The notes beneath the pieces were generated by a model, which was not told the origin of the DNA, did not search any database, and saw only the letters and a program-made list of their open reading frames with translations. Made by a program: the position numbers and the translations under genes. Below, in pieces: positions 15,495 through 24,558 of a stretch of DNA of 64,000 nucleotides; the stretch's first letter is position 1, and each line of letters begins with the position of its first letter. This stretch comes from Litorimonas sp964352855 (lineage in GTDB: Bacteria; Pseudomonadota; Alphaproteobacteria; Caulobacterales; Maricaulaceae). The stretch is from NCBI GenBank assembly GCA_964352855.1, contig CAYGTR010000001.1, positions 1-64,000 of the forward strand, given 5' to 3'.

Positions 15495-16964
15495 CTATAT
15501 CTGGAGCAGTCTGTCGATCATTTCGCCAACAGTTTGGATAACACGGGCATTGGCCGCATAGGCTTGCTCGATGATAAGGAGTGTTTGCAACTCTGCATCT
15601 GTATCAACGGCAGATGTTTGAATTTCTGAGTCGCTCAAAATGTCGCGGCGGGCAATTGTGCTAGCATTAATAGAATCGAAGCGAAGAGACTGTTCACCGA
15701 TCAGTGAAGTTAATCCTGCAGCTGCGCCAATGACGCTATATTGACCTTGAAGCCCTGAATTTGCTGGGGCGTTGAGTGGTTCTGTCATGGCCGATAGCAT
15801 ATTGGTAATAATCGCTGTATTACCGGAGTTACCGGGAGCTGTTGCACCGAGGCCATCGCGTATTCTGTAAACTTCACCGCCTACATTTGGGTTGACCGCA
15901 TTATTTATGGAAATCCGCGAGGCGATGCCGACAGTATTCGTCGGATCAATCAAAAGGGCACCATCTGTAAACAGGCCTTGCGCACCTGGCGTCTTTGTCG
16001 GGTCTAGCCCGTCATCTGCAAACCGCGCAATTAAGTCACCAGCCAGACTGTCGAGTGAGTCGGTAAATGCGGGTGCGATTTCATCGCGGATCGCGAACTC
16101 ACCCGCCATACGTCCCGTTTGGAGAGCGTGGCGTCCGGAAGCGCCTGGCGTAATATCTTGGTCGCCAACGAAGAGGCCGGAAAGGGGACTGCCGACATCA
16201 CCGTATCGCATGCCCTCCGTCATAACGGGTGTCCGCGTGAAGGATATCTCTCTGACAGATCCTGAAAGCAGGTAAACCCCTGACTCTGTCGTCAGTTCAA
16301 TTTGGCCGTTATCTCTGGGAATGTCTTTGACAGGGATAATCGTGGCGATGGTATCAATGAGGCTTTGGCGTTCATCCTCAAGGGCTGCAACATTGCCGGA
16401 TACTTCGTTTAAGCCGCTGATTTCTACATTAATGCTTTGAATGCGGTACAGCGCGTCATTCACGGTTTGAACATTGCGTGCGATATTGGCGTCTGCTGTT
16501 TCTCGCATAGACAGTGACATATGCGACAGGGCATTAAATTGTTGTGTTGTTTCATTTGCGGCGGCGACAACTGCGCTTTGATACGCTGCGGATTCCGGTG
16601 TTGCTTGGAGTGTTTTGAAGCTGGCTTCAAGATTTTCAATACTGGAAAATAGGCCATAACCACTCCCAGGCAGTCCTATTTCTGTATTTAACGCTTGGTA
16701 GGCATTGGCGACAACCTCGGAGCGTCCTGCAGCCGAGTCTGCATCGCGGCGCAACCGTGATAAAGCAAAGTCCTGTGCCCGCTGGACACTTGAAATCTTT
16801 ACACCATTGCCTGAGCCGTCCGTGACGCGCTCTTGAGCTACAACTTCGCGGCGCACATAACCGGGCGTTGATGCATTTGATATGTTCGAGGCTGCAATAT
16901 CCGCACGCAGGCTGCTGGCCGAAAGCCCGGAATTAGCGTTGGATAAAGCGCGTGTTAAAGACAT
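15495..16964 (-). CDS. flgK: flagellar hook-associated protein FlgK
   Basis: A 489-residue FlgK. The N-terminal rod/hook motif is LTRALSNANSGLSASSLRAD followed by NISNASTPGYVRRE (residues 3-40); the C-terminal motif is LIIEQAYAANARVIQTVGEMIDRLLQI. Between them lie helical D1 segments (about 90-200) and a variable domain. FlgK joins the hook to FlgL and the filament. Length is at the shorter end of the family. It is 48 nt downstream of flgE in the same direction and 8 nt upstream of flgL. Confidence 0.95.
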   Translation of the reverse strand: MSLTRALSNANSGLSASSLRADIAASNISNASTPGYVRREVVAQERVTDGSGNGVKISSVQRAQDFALSRLRRDADSAAGRSEVVANAYQALNTEIGLPGSGYGLFSSIENLEASFKTLQATPESAAYQSAVVAAANETTQQFNALSHMSLSMRETADANIARNVQTVNDALYRIQSINVEISGLNEVSGNVAALEDERQSLIDTIATIIPVKDIPRDNGQIELTTESGVYLLSGSVREISFTRTPVMTEGMRYGDVGSPLSGLFVGDQDITPGASGRHALQTGRMAGEFAIRDEIAPAFTDSLDSLAGDLIARFADDGLDPTKTPGAQGLFTDGALLIDPTNTVGIASRISINNAVNPNVGGEVYRIRDGLGATAPGNSGNTAIITNMLSAMTEPLNAPANSGLQGQYSVIGAAAGLTSLIGEQSLRFDSINASTIARRDILSDSEIQTSAVDTDAELQTLLIIEQAYAANARVIQTVGEMIDRLLQI

Positions 16965-17012
16965 AAAATTTACCTAGCCCTCTGATAAGACATCAACGGG
17001 CTTTTCATTGAC

Positions 17013-18293
17013 CTATCGTTTTAAGTTCGTTGTTTCTTGTAACATCTCATCCACAGTTTGGATGATTTTAGCGTTGGAAGAGTAAGCGCGTTGCGTTTGG
17101 ATCAAACTTGTCAATTCTGATGCAATATCGGTGTTTGATTCCATCAAAGCGTAACCAGCATAGCCACCTGTTGGGCCATCACCTGCATCCCAGAGATAGA
17201 CATCGCCGCTACGGTTTGAAATTGTGAAGGCTTGATTGTCCATCGCCGTCAAACCATTTGCATTAGGCACTTCAGCCACAGGAATCTGATATAGTGTCCG
17301 GCGGAAGCCTGTATTGTAAATTGCTTCCAAGAAACCTTCTTGATTGATTTCGACAGTTTGAAGATCCCCGACGGGTGAGCCGTCTTTGGTGATGCTATAA
17401 GGTGAGAAGTCATTACCGAGCTGCGATAATCCTGTTGTTTCATTCGGGCGACCGATGAAGGCGTTAATGGCTCCGCTGGCGACATTAAACACAACTTCGC
17501 CTGTTGCAGGATCATAGGTCGTACCTGCACCCGGCGTAACCGATGCAATTGAACCGCCATTGACAGTGCCATTAAAGCTCACGCCAAATTCCGCGACGGG
17601 GACTGTTGGATCTCCTGCGCCGTCAACGACGCTGACTGTCCACTCATTGGCGGTTCCGGTCGGTGTAAAGGTGAGGGTAAGAGATTGGGTGAGGCCCAGT
17701 GAGTCAAAGTAATCAAAAGGTAAGACATAAGGGTCTGTTGGGCTGACACCGGCCGCAGGCAGGTTGACACCTAAGGTAATATTCTCGGTAGGTTCTGCGC
17801 TGAATTGACCAATATTCGTATTCACAGGCACAAGGCTCGTCGCACTTCCGCGACTTGGCGCACCGACATCACCATTTGAATCTGTTGGCCATCCGAGGAG
17901 GAAAAGCCCACTGGTTGTTCTTAGAAAACCGTTTTCATCGGCTTCGAAGCCACCCGTCGGTACCATCATGAAGGCACGGTCTTCAGCCGAAGCGTCAACG
18001 CCTGAAAAGTCGGTTACGGGGATCATACCGTTACCGTTAATAGCAATATCTGTGGAACGACCTGTCGAAACTAATGACCCCGTGCTCGTGACATCTTTGT
18101 AAGCTGTTGCCCGAACACCGCCCGCTGAATATGTGCTAGGGCGTTGGTTTATGACCATGCTAGAGAAATCGACGTCACTACGTTTATACCCATAGGTCGC
18201 TGAGTTTGCGATATTATCTGAAATTGTGGCTAAGCGTGTCGCGTTTACGTTCAGGCCCATGACCCCTGCATTGAGGGAAGAGGATATAGTCAT
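17013..18293 (-). CDS. flgE: flagellar hook protein FlgE
   Basis: A 426-residue hook protein. The N-terminal part has SSLNAGVMGLNVNATRLATI and NIANSATYGYKR (residues 4-38), and the C-terminal part has IASELTSLIQTQRAYSSNAKIIQTVDEMLQ. The central region (about 75-340) carries the outer hook domains, including GFLRTTSGLFLLGWPTDSNG, a typical hook-family strand pair. It is the first gene of the flgE-flgK-flgL-flgI unit. Palindrome site 3, followed by a TATTATAAAT stretch, lies about 77 nt upstream and probably marks its promoter. Confidence 0.95.
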   Translation of the reverse strand: MTISSSLNAGVMGLNVNATRLATISDNIANSATYGYKRSDVDFSSMVINQRPSTYSAGGVRATAYKDVTSTGSLVSTGRSTDIAINGNGMIPVTDFSGVDASAEDRAFMMVPTGGFEADENGFLRTTSGLFLLGWPTDSNGDVGAPSRGSATSLVPVNTNIGQFSAEPTENITLGVNLPAAGVSPTDPYVLPFDYFDSLGLTQSLTLTFTPTGTANEWTVSVVDGAGDPTVPVAEFGVSFNGTVNGGSIASVTPGAGTTYDPATGEVVFNVASGAINAFIGRPNETTGLSQLGNDFSPYSITKDGSPVGDLQTVEINQEGFLEAIYNTGFRRTLYQIPVAEVPNANGLTAMDNQAFTISNRSGDVYLWDAGDGPTGGYAGYALMESNTDIASELTSLIQTQRAYSSNAKIIQTVDEMLQETTNLKR

Positions 18294-18369
18294 TAGTTCA
18301 ATCCTTGAATTTAATGTATGAATACAAGAATAACCGAACCTTCCTTAATAAAGTGTGTATTTATAATAA

Positions 18370-18382
18370 CACCAAATAAGTG
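18370..18382 (-). promoter_or_regulatory. 13-bp palindrome, motility operator site 3 (flgE)
   Basis: CACCAAATAAGTG on the + strand; read toward flgE it is CACTTATTTGGTG followed at once by TTATTATAAAT, a strong -10-like stretch. It lies in the 97-nt gap between motB and flgE. Confidence 0.62.
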
Positions 18383-18390
18383 CTTATACC

Positions 18391-19176
18391 TTACTTGTTC
18401 AAAACTGTAATCGAGATCCGTCTGTTTTGTGGCGAATAGGGATCATCAGAGAGAGGCTGTGTCGAGGCTTTCCCAGCAACCTCCACGATTTGTGTCTTTG
18501 GAAATCCCATTTGTGTTAAAAGACGTCTGGCGGCATTTGCGCGGTCAGATGAAAGTTCCCAGTTCGAATAGTCCCCATTGCCGATGAACGCATGATTGTC
18601 AGTGTGACCGACAATTTTGATGTCATTTGCTACAGTCTCAAATGACGTCGCTACAATTTGTGTAAGCTCTTGCAAGATGGGGGAAGGCCGCGCACTGCCC
18701 ATAGAAAAAAGAGGACTATCAGCTTGGTCAATCAATTCGATGACCAATCCTTCTGGACTCATTTTTAGAATGAGATGCTCAGAAAGTTTTTCGTCAACCG
18801 AGGCCAAGGCTTCGTTCATTTTATCGATTTGTTCTTGTAATTCACCGTCCGTGCCTTCGCCTTGGCCGAAGTCTTTGTTGCCTTCTGCACCGGACCCGTC
18901 TTTGGCGAGTGTGTCTTGTGTATATAGAGAGCTTCCCTTTAAAGCATCCGCCCCTCCGCCAGAGACGGCTGCCAAAGGAATGTTAGGATTGAAATAATCG
19001 GCAATACCCTTGCGTTGTTCTTCTGTTGTCGCATTAAGGAGCCACATTAAGAGGAAGAAAGCCATCATCGCGGTTACAAAGTCAGCATAGGCAACTTTCC
19101 ATGCGCCACCATGATGACCCGCTGCGGCGTAAACCTTTTTACGGCGAATAATGATAGGCCGAACTGTTTCGTTCAT
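18391..19176 (-). CDS. motB: stator protein MotB
   Basis: A 261-residue MotB, the peptidoglycan-anchored half of the proton-driven stator. The N-terminus is basic (RRKKVYAAAGHHGGAWKVAY), followed by the single membrane helix DFVTAMMAFFLLMWLLNAT whose Asp, about residue 32, is the proton carrier. The plug region follows, then a linker, and a C-terminal OmpA-like peptidoglycan-binding domain with IVGHTDNHAF and the ANAARRLLTQMGFPKTQI and PQNRRISITVL blocks. It stands alone on the minus strand, diverging from fliM, while motA is downstream on the + strand 1.2 kb away. Palindrome site 4 lies 25 nt upstream. Confidence 0.95.
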   Translation of the reverse strand: MNETVRPIIIRRKKVYAAAGHHGGAWKVAYADFVTAMMAFFLLMWLLNATTEEQRKGIADYFNPNIPLAAVSGGGADALKGSSLYTQDTLAKDGSGAEGNKDFGQGEGTDGELQEQIDKMNEALASVDEKLSEHLILKMSPEGLVIELIDQADSPLFSMGSARPSPILQELTQIVATSFETVANDIKIVGHTDNHAFIGNGDYSNWELSSDRANAARRLLTQMGFPKTQIVEVAGKASTQPLSDDPYSPQNRRISITVLNK

Positions 19177-19200
19177 TTTGGTATTCCATGATTTTTGTTA

Positions 19201-19213
19201 CACCATATAATTG
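19201..19213 (-). promoter_or_regulatory. 13-bp operator-like site 4 (motB)
   Basis: Read toward motB it is CAATTATATGGTG, differing from site 6 by one base. It is part of a larger dyad CACCAT-N13-ATGGTG at 19201-19225 that also faces fliM. Confidence 0.5.
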
Positions 19214-19247
19214 CGTATAATGGTGAGTATTCAGAAAAGAAACACGG

Positions 19248-19262
19248 TTAAGGAACGCTTAA
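19248..19262 (+). promoter_or_regulatory. CtrA-like box upstream of fliM
   Basis: TTAAGGAACGCTTAA fits TTAA-N7-TTAA, the box bound by the cell-cycle regulator CtrA in Caulobacterales and relatives. It lies 62 nt before fliM, a fitting promoter distance. Confidence 0.5.
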
Positions 19263-19323
19263 ATATTTTAAGACATTCGAAACGCATTACACCTATTGCG
19301 GGCTTTACAAATTATACATCGGA

Positions 19324-20253
19324 ATGAATATGAGCGTTTTACGCAAGAAAATTGATAAGGTTTCCGACGCCGCACCGCTGGATCAAAACAGTGTCGCTCA
19401 GTGTTGGAAATCTCAACAGGAAGAAATCCTTGCAATATTTGAAGGTTTAATTGAGCCTTTATATTGGAAGGTCACAGAGGTTGATGTGAAACCTGTTGTC
19501 GCAAAAGACCTACCAAAAATTTTCGCGAAGACAGGGCTCTATGCCACATGGGGCCCGACAGAACGTGAAACACATTGCATGGTTTTGCTTGATACGAAAC
19601 TGGCAGCTATTATTTCGAAATTTGGATTTGAAGGTGAGATTACAGAATTAAAAAAGCTTGAGAAGCATCCAATCTCAAAATTTGATATCCTTTTAATGGA
19701 AGAGATTTTGGCGCATTCAAAAGATTTTTTTGACCCGCACTCCACAATTGAGCGCAGAGATTACATTGAATTTTCGGATATTCCATTGGCCCCAGAATTT
19801 GATAAATGGATGAAGCTCGACTTAAATTACTCAGTCAGTCTGGGTCTAAAGTCAGAAGACTTAGCTTTATCAGTAAGTCTATTAATGACGGAAGCACAGT
19901 TTAATGCGCACCTTAAAAAGGGTCCAAAAGTTGAGCCGAGCACAGAAATAATAGACTTTGATGTTAACGCTGAGACGCTGACGCGTCATATAGATAAGAG
20001 TGTCACGTCACTGCGGGCTGTTTTGGAAAGTTGTGAAATGACAGTGGCTGACTGTACGCGCCTACAGATCGGCCAGGTTATTCCTCTGCCGGGCGTTTCC
20101 TTGCAGGAACTCCGCGTTGAAGCTCAGTTAAAAGACACAAGGGTTTGTATCGCGCGCGCGGCTTTGGGTATTCACAAAACACGTCGCGCCGTTCAACTCG
20201 TCGAAGATGTCTCCGCTGAATTCATTGATCAAGGACGATTTGCTGAGTTATAA
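19324..20253 (+). CDS. fliM: divergent flagellar motor switch protein FliM
   Basis: A 309-residue FliM-like C-ring protein. The C-terminal SpoA domain (about residues 215-305) has VADCTRLQIGQVIPLPG and LRVEAQLKDTRVCIARAALGIHKTRRAVQL, which clearly fits the FliM/FliN family. The middle 50-210 aligns in layout with the FliM CheC-like domain but is strongly diverged. The usual N-terminal CheY-binding motif (EIDxLL type) is not visible in the first 25 residues. It stands alone between motB and motA; no other FliM candidate is in the window. It is preceded by a CtrA-like box. The shape fits FliM, but a distant FliM with altered CheY docking is possible. Confidence 0.78.
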   Translation: MNMSVLRKKIDKVSDAAPLDQNSVAQCWKSQQEEILAIFEGLIEPLYWKVTEVDVKPVVAKDLPKIFAKTGLYATWGPTERETHCMVLLDTKLAAIISKFGFEGEITELKKLEKHPISKFDILLMEEILAHSKDFFDPHSTIERRDYIEFSDIPLAPEFDKWMKLDLNYSVSLGLKSEDLALSVSLLMTEAQFNAHLKKGPKVEPSTEIIDFDVNAETLTRHIDKSVTSLRAVLESCEMTVADCTRLQIGQVIPLPGVSLQELRVEAQLKDTRVCIARAALGIHKTRRAVQLVEDVSAEFIDQGRFAEL

Positions 20254-20306
20254 GGACAAACTATTTTGATATGTCGCTGCGGCTTAGAATAACAGAGTAA
20301 GTTAAA

Positions 20307-20319
20307 CACCAATTTAGTG
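20307..20319 (+). promoter_or_regulatory. 13-bp palindrome, motility operator site 5 (motA)
   Basis: CACCAATTTAGTG is followed immediately by TATAAT, a perfect -10 hexamer, and lies 43 nt before the motA start. It is the clearest example of the palindrome-plus-minus-10 arrangement. Confidence 0.68.
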
Positions 20320-20362
20320 TATAATTAAAGAATAAGTAACCAATGGTGGGTATCGGGGTTTC

Positions 20363-21232
20363 ATGAATTCCATACTCGGCATTGTTATCACGATTGTTTG
20401 CGTTTTCGGGGGGTATCTCTGGGCGGGTGGTAAGATGGATATTATTCTTCATTCGCTCCCTTATGAAGCCACCATGATTGCAGGTGCTGCTATTGGTGCT
20501 TTTGTCTGCGGTAATGACATGCACACAATCAAAGCCACGGGCAGAGATATTGTCGCCTGTTTCAAAGGCCCGAGATGGAAAAAAGACGACTATGCAGACT
20601 TGCTTTGTCTTATGCATGAACTCGTCAGAATTTCGCGCGAGAGTCCGGTTGATGTTGAAGCCCATATTGAGAACCCTGAGGAGTCTTCACTCTTTCAAAA
20701 ATATCCCCGTATTTTAGAATCAAAGCATTTCGTCGAACTAATCTGCGACACGATCCGTTCAATGCTCATGAACTTCGATGATGTTTATCAGGTTGAAGAG
20801 CTTCTTGATAAACAGCTTGATAGTATGAAAGAAGAGTCACTTCACGGTTCTCACGCGCTTCAAAATATTGCTGATGCGCTTCCGGCTTTGGGCATTGTTG
20901 CCGCCGTATTGGGTGTGATTAAGACAATGGCGTCTATTGATAAGCCGCCGGAGATTTTGGGCGGTATGATCGGCGGCGCTTTGGTGGGTACATTCCTCGG
21001 TGTGTTTTTGGCCTATGGTTTTGTGGGTCCCATGGCGAACAAAGTTAAAAACACCCGAGAGCAAGAACATTATTTCTATGCACTTATCCGCGAAGTCCTC
21101 GTCTCGAGCTTGCATAAAAATGAAACTCAGATTTGTATTGAAGTTGCAAGACGAAGCGCACCCGAACATCAACGTCCGAGTTTCGCCGACATAGAGCAGG
21201 CCCTCAAAGATTTAAAGAATGTGGCCGCATGA
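20363..21232 (+). CDS. motA: stator protein MotA
   Basis: A 289-residue MotA, the inner-membrane half of the proton-driven stator. Membrane helices are about 3-22, 34-52, 170-190 and 197-222; the conserved segment LQNIADALPALGIVAAVLGVI with its proline and GGMIGGALVGTFLGVFLAYGFVGP follow the large cytoplasmic loop. The loop carries charged residues (for example RISRESPVDVEAHIENPE) that touch FliG. It is separated from motB by fliM, unlike the usual motAB pair. It overlaps the next gene by 4 bp, so they are co-translated. Palindrome site 5 with a TATAAT box is directly upstream. Confidence 0.95.
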   Translation: MNSILGIVITIVCVFGGYLWAGGKMDIILHSLPYEATMIAGAAIGAFVCGNDMHTIKATGRDIVACFKGPRWKKDDYADLLCLMHELVRISRESPVDVEAHIENPEESSLFQKYPRILESKHFVELICDTIRSMLMNFDDVYQVEELLDKQLDSMKEESLHGSHALQNIADALPALGIVAAVLGVIKTMASIDKPPEILGGMIGGALVGTFLGVFLAYGFVGPMANKVKNTREQEHYFYALIREVLVSSLHKNETQICIEVARRSAPEHQRPSFADIEQALKDLKNVAA

Positions 21233-23007
21233 TGTTGATGCCCGATTTTCCTTCCGAAAAATCAACGCGTTTTAAACGTCAGGCTCCAAGTCTTAGCTTG
21301 GGTCTGGCCTTATTTGTATCTGTATGTTTGCTCCCGCTCACATCAAAGGCAGAAAGTCCTGAAACCAAACCTAATATTATAAATGAAAATGGTTTGTCGA
21401 ATGCGGCCGAGTCTTTGTCAAAAATTCTGGCTGACGCCAAAAGACAAGGCTTTATGCAAGCAAAGCCAACCGTGGTTGAGACTCAAACAGCTGAACCAGT
21501 AGAAAGTCCGCTCCTAAGTTGTGCCGCCGCTGAAGTTTTGGATTTCCAAGCCCTACAGCCTATTGAAGCCTATGAAGACCTGATAACTGGAAAAGATGTC
21601 AGCAGCGAAATGGAAGCTCAATATGGAGCCTTACATTTAGCGCGGATCTATTTGAGCTTAGGCTTGGGCGTAGAGGCGGTGGCCACATTGAGTCCTTATG
21701 AGAGCGCTGATGCGGAGCTGTTAAAGCGAGTCGCTATGCTACTGGCAGATCCGCATTATGATGTTGAAACTCCCTTGTTAGAAATTTATGCGGATTGTAA
21801 TTCTCATGCGGAACTTTGGGCAATATTAGAAAACCCTGAACGCTTAGAAACTGTTCTATCTGGGGAGCGCCGTCGTCGTATTGTGAATACAATGCCGACC
21901 TTTCCGAAATATATACGTGAAAACCTCTCTGTTAATCTTGCAATAAAAGCGGCTGAGAATGACAATATGTTTTTGGCCCAAGCGATATGGGCTAAAATGG
22001 ATACGGAGGCGCGCGAAACAGGTCACCGGCTGCCGGCGGATAAAACAGAAAAAGATGATTACCTTTATCTCAATGGCCTATTGAAGAAAGATAGTGATCC
22101 TAATTTTTATCTGTCTGTTTTGAACTACCTCGCTGAACGCGAGGGTGTTTTCCGTCTCACGGCGCTCACACAGCTATCAAAATTGAACCGTACATCAACT
22201 GCAAAAATAAATGCGAGTCTTGAAGACGATCTCTTAGAAGTGAGCCAAAACTTCTCGAATGGATATGAGAGCCAATTAGCAGCGATGGAGTTGGTCAAAA
22301 ACCGAATTCACATTGGTCGCGCGGTTGATGCTATTTCTGCGACAAAAAAATATTTCAGTCCGTCGGATGCGGAATATCGTCAAAGCGTTCTACAAATCAC
22401 AGATCTTGTTCAGGGCCGTTTGCGGAGTGAACATCAATTAAACCGTATCGTCGGATTAAATGATTATTTGTATGACACGCGGTTTTTTGAATATGCCGGA
22501 AACACTGACGGACTTAGATATGATGCTTTAAGTGCGGCTTTGCTATCCGGTCTACCCGAATTGCATCATAAAATATTTGACGCAGATGAGAGCCTTCCTA
22601 CTGAAGCAGAAAAATTAATGCAGCAAGCCCGATTTTTTGCCGATTTAAAAATAGATAGCCAGCAAGTTTTAACGCAAAATAATAATAATATGTTGCTGCC
22701 GGATATATTGTTGAAGCGTGTTGCGCGGCACGCTTTGGCAAATAATAACACGGTCTTGGCGCGGTCTATGGCCGCAAAATTATCAGGCAGTGAAGCGCGT
22801 CAAAATATGACTCACAACATTGCTTGGATTGAAGGTCGATGGGCCGATACGGCAGGCACTGATGATAAAATCACAGATGTTTTAAAGCAGTCTGCACCCA
22901 TACCGCTTACAACAAGCGAGCGCAATTGGATCAAAAAACTTCCCAAACAATTATTAGACATTGAAACGACACTGCAGAAAACACAGGCGTATCTGAAAAA
23001 TGGATAA
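21229..23007 (+). CDS. large periplasmic protein downstream of motA (MotC-like candidate)
   Basis: A 592-residue exported protein. After a basic start comes a signal sequence around residues 18-41 (LSLGLALFVSVCLLPL, then SKAES). The rest is rich in short helices, with repeats of Ala/Leu-rich helical pairs from about 95 to 560 that look like a TPR-type solenoid. I do not recognise the family for certain. Its 4-bp overlap with motA and the MotE-family chaperone gene in the same locus suggest the role of rhizobial MotC, a periplasmic stator partner of about 430 residues; the present protein is longer. It overlaps flgF by 8 bp, so motA, this gene and flgF-flgG-flgA-flgH-fliL2 may be one transcript. 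Confidence 0.6.
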   Translation: MMLMPDFPSEKSTRFKRQAPSLSLGLALFVSVCLLPLTSKAESPETKPNIINENGLSNAAESLSKILADAKRQGFMQAKPTVVETQTAEPVESPLLSCAAAEVLDFQALQPIEAYEDLITGKDVSSEMEAQYGALHLARIYLSLGLGVEAVATLSPYESADAELLKRVAMLLADPHYDVETPLLEIYADCNSHAELWAILENPERLETVLSGERRRRIVNTMPTFPKYIRENLSVNLAIKAAENDNMFLAQAIWAKMDTEARETGHRLPADKTEKDDYLYLNGLLKKDSDPNFYLSVLNYLAEREGVFRLTALTQLSKLNRTSTAKINASLEDDLLEVSQNFSNGYESQLAAMELVKNRIHIGRAVDAISATKKYFSPSDAEYRQSVLQITDLVQGRLRSEHQLNRIVGLNDYLYDTRFFEYAGNTDGLRYDALSAALLSGLPELHHKIFDADESLPTEAEKLMQQARFFADLKIDSQQVLTQNNNNMLLPDILLKRVARHALANNNTVLARSMAAKLSGSEARQNMTHNIAWIEGRWADTAGTDDKITDVLKQSAPIPLTTSERNWIKKLPKQLLDIETTLQKTQAYLKNG

Positions 23008-23737
23008 TGCGAATTACGTATCACTCTCCCGTCAATCAGGATTGATGAAGGAATTGAGCACGATCGCCAATAATATGGCGAATGCGGATACCGTTGGGTA
23101 TAAACGCGAAGGGGCAATCTTCTCTGAATATATCGCCGCCGCCGGCGCAACGGGTGAAGCGGCGTCACCGCGGCACAGCCTGTCCATGGGTCGTTTGGCA
23201 GCGCATGCCAGTAATTTCGACACGGGTAGTTTACGTATGACGGGTGGCTCTCTGGATGTCGCCGTCCAAGGGGACGGATTTTTCTTGGTCAATGTGAATG
23301 GTCAGACACAATTGACACGTGCCGGTAACTTTATGACGAATGAAGTCGGAACGCTTATCAATGTCGACGGCAATCCTGTTTTAGATGCAGCGGAAGCCGA
23401 AATACAAATTCCGATTGAAGCGGGCAAAGTGTCAATTGCGCAAGACGGTACGATTAGTGCCAATGGCGCAGAAATCGGACGTTTGGGCGTTGTGACGGCT
23501 GACCCGAATACGCTTTCGCGGCAGGGCAGTAATAATTGGATTGCTCAAAATGGTTTTGAGCCTTTGGAAGAGGGTATCATTCTCCAAGGCTTTTTAGAAG
23601 ACAGTAATGTTGAGCCTGTGTCCGAGATCGCGCGAATGATCGAAGTGCAGCGTTTTTACGATGCGGGTCAGAAAATTCTTGAAATGGAAGACAGCCGCAT
23701 AAAACAAGTGATCACAACAATTAGGCAGATTTCTTAG
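23000..23737 (+). CDS. flgF: flagellar proximal rod protein FlgF
   Basis: A 245-residue rod protein. N-terminal motif: LSRQSGLMKELSTIANNMAN followed by ADTVGYKRE; C-terminal motif: IARMIEVQRFYDAGQKILEMED. The middle includes GGSLDVAVQGDGFFLVN, typical of FlgF/FlgG. Short length, the ATG at 23000 and position ahead of flgG support FlgF. It overlaps the preceding gene by 8 bp and is 34 nt before flgG. No signal peptide, as expected for an export substrate. Confidence 0.94.
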   Translation: MDNANYVSLSRQSGLMKELSTIANNMANADTVGYKREGAIFSEYIAAAGATGEAASPRHSLSMGRLAAHASNFDTGSLRMTGGSLDVAVQGDGFFLVNVNGQTQLTRAGNFMTNEVGTLINVDGNPVLDAAEAEIQIPIEAGKVSIAQDGTISANGAEIGRLGVVTADPNTLSRQGSNNWIAQNGFEPLEEGIILQGFLEDSNVEPVSEIARMIEVQRFYDAGQKILEMEDSRIKQVITTIRQIS

Positions 23738-23771
23738 ATTTTAAAAGTAAACCAAACGAAGGAAGTTCAGG

Positions 23772-24557
23772 ATGAACGCTCTTAAAATTGCCGCCACAGG
23801 TATGGCCGCCCAACAAACCCGTGTTGATGTTATTTCCAATAATATCGCGAACATGAGCACAACGGCTTATCAACCCCGTGTCGCCGAGTTTGCTGATTTG
23901 ATTTACCTACAACACCTCACGCCGGGGTCTGTGAGTTCACAAACAGGCACCATTGTACCGGCGGGTATCCAGCTTGGTATGGGTGTGCGTCCGTCAACAG
24001 TCTCTATCGAGGTCGTCCAGGGTGCGTTAAGTTCGACAGGAGGCGACCTTGACCTAGCTATAGAAGGGCGTGGTTTTTTCGAGATTACGCTGCCAAGCGG
24101 AGAGTCGGCTTATACCAGAGATGGGAAGTTTTATCGCGACTCCGAAGGCTTGATTGTCAATTCCGATGGCTATGCTTTGGCAGATAACATCACCATACCG
24201 AATGATGCGCGTCGTATAAATATTAGCTTGGATGGGGAGGTCACAGCCTTTTTCGACAATGCGCCGCAAGGCCAGCAAATTGGTACAATTTCTATGACGG
24301 TGTTCGCGAATACGAAAGGTCTAGAAGCCATAGGCGGAAATCTATTCCGTGAAACTGCAGGTTCGGGTGCGCCGATTGTGTCAGAGCCTGGAACTGAAGG
24401 CGTCGGCACAATGCGTCAAGGGTTTTTGGAAGATTCCGGCGTTGATGTGGTTGAAGAAATTTCAGAATTGATCGAAGCGCAGCGTGGCTATGAATTAAAT
24501 TCAAAAATTATTTCGGCGGCTGACGAAATGTACGCTGCAACGACACGGATCCGTTAA
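23772..24557 (+). CDS. flgG: flagellar distal rod protein FlgG
   Basis: A 261-residue distal rod protein. N-terminus: MNALKIAATGMAAQQTRVDV then NNIANMSTTAYQPR; the middle has GDLDLAIEGRGFFEITLPSG and GESAYTRDGKFYRD; the C-terminus has EEISELIEAQRGYELNSKII and SAADEMYAATTRIR, the canonical FlgG end. Length exactly fits the family. AAGGAAG lies 5 nt before the ATG (ribosome site at about 23759-23766). It is followed by flgA after 1 nt. Confidence 0.97.
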   Translation: MNALKIAATGMAAQQTRVDVISNNIANMSTTAYQPRVAEFADLIYLQHLTPGSVSSQTGTIVPAGIQLGMGVRPSTVSIEVVQGALSSTGGDLDLAIEGRGFFEITLPSGESAYTRDGKFYRDSEGLIVNSDGYALADNITIPNDARRINISLDGEVTAFFDNAPQGQQIGTISMTVFANTKGLEAIGGNLFRETAGSGAPIVSEPGTEGVGTMRQGFLEDSGVDVVEEISELIEAQRGYELNSKIISAADEMYAATTRIR

Positions 24558-24558
24558 G

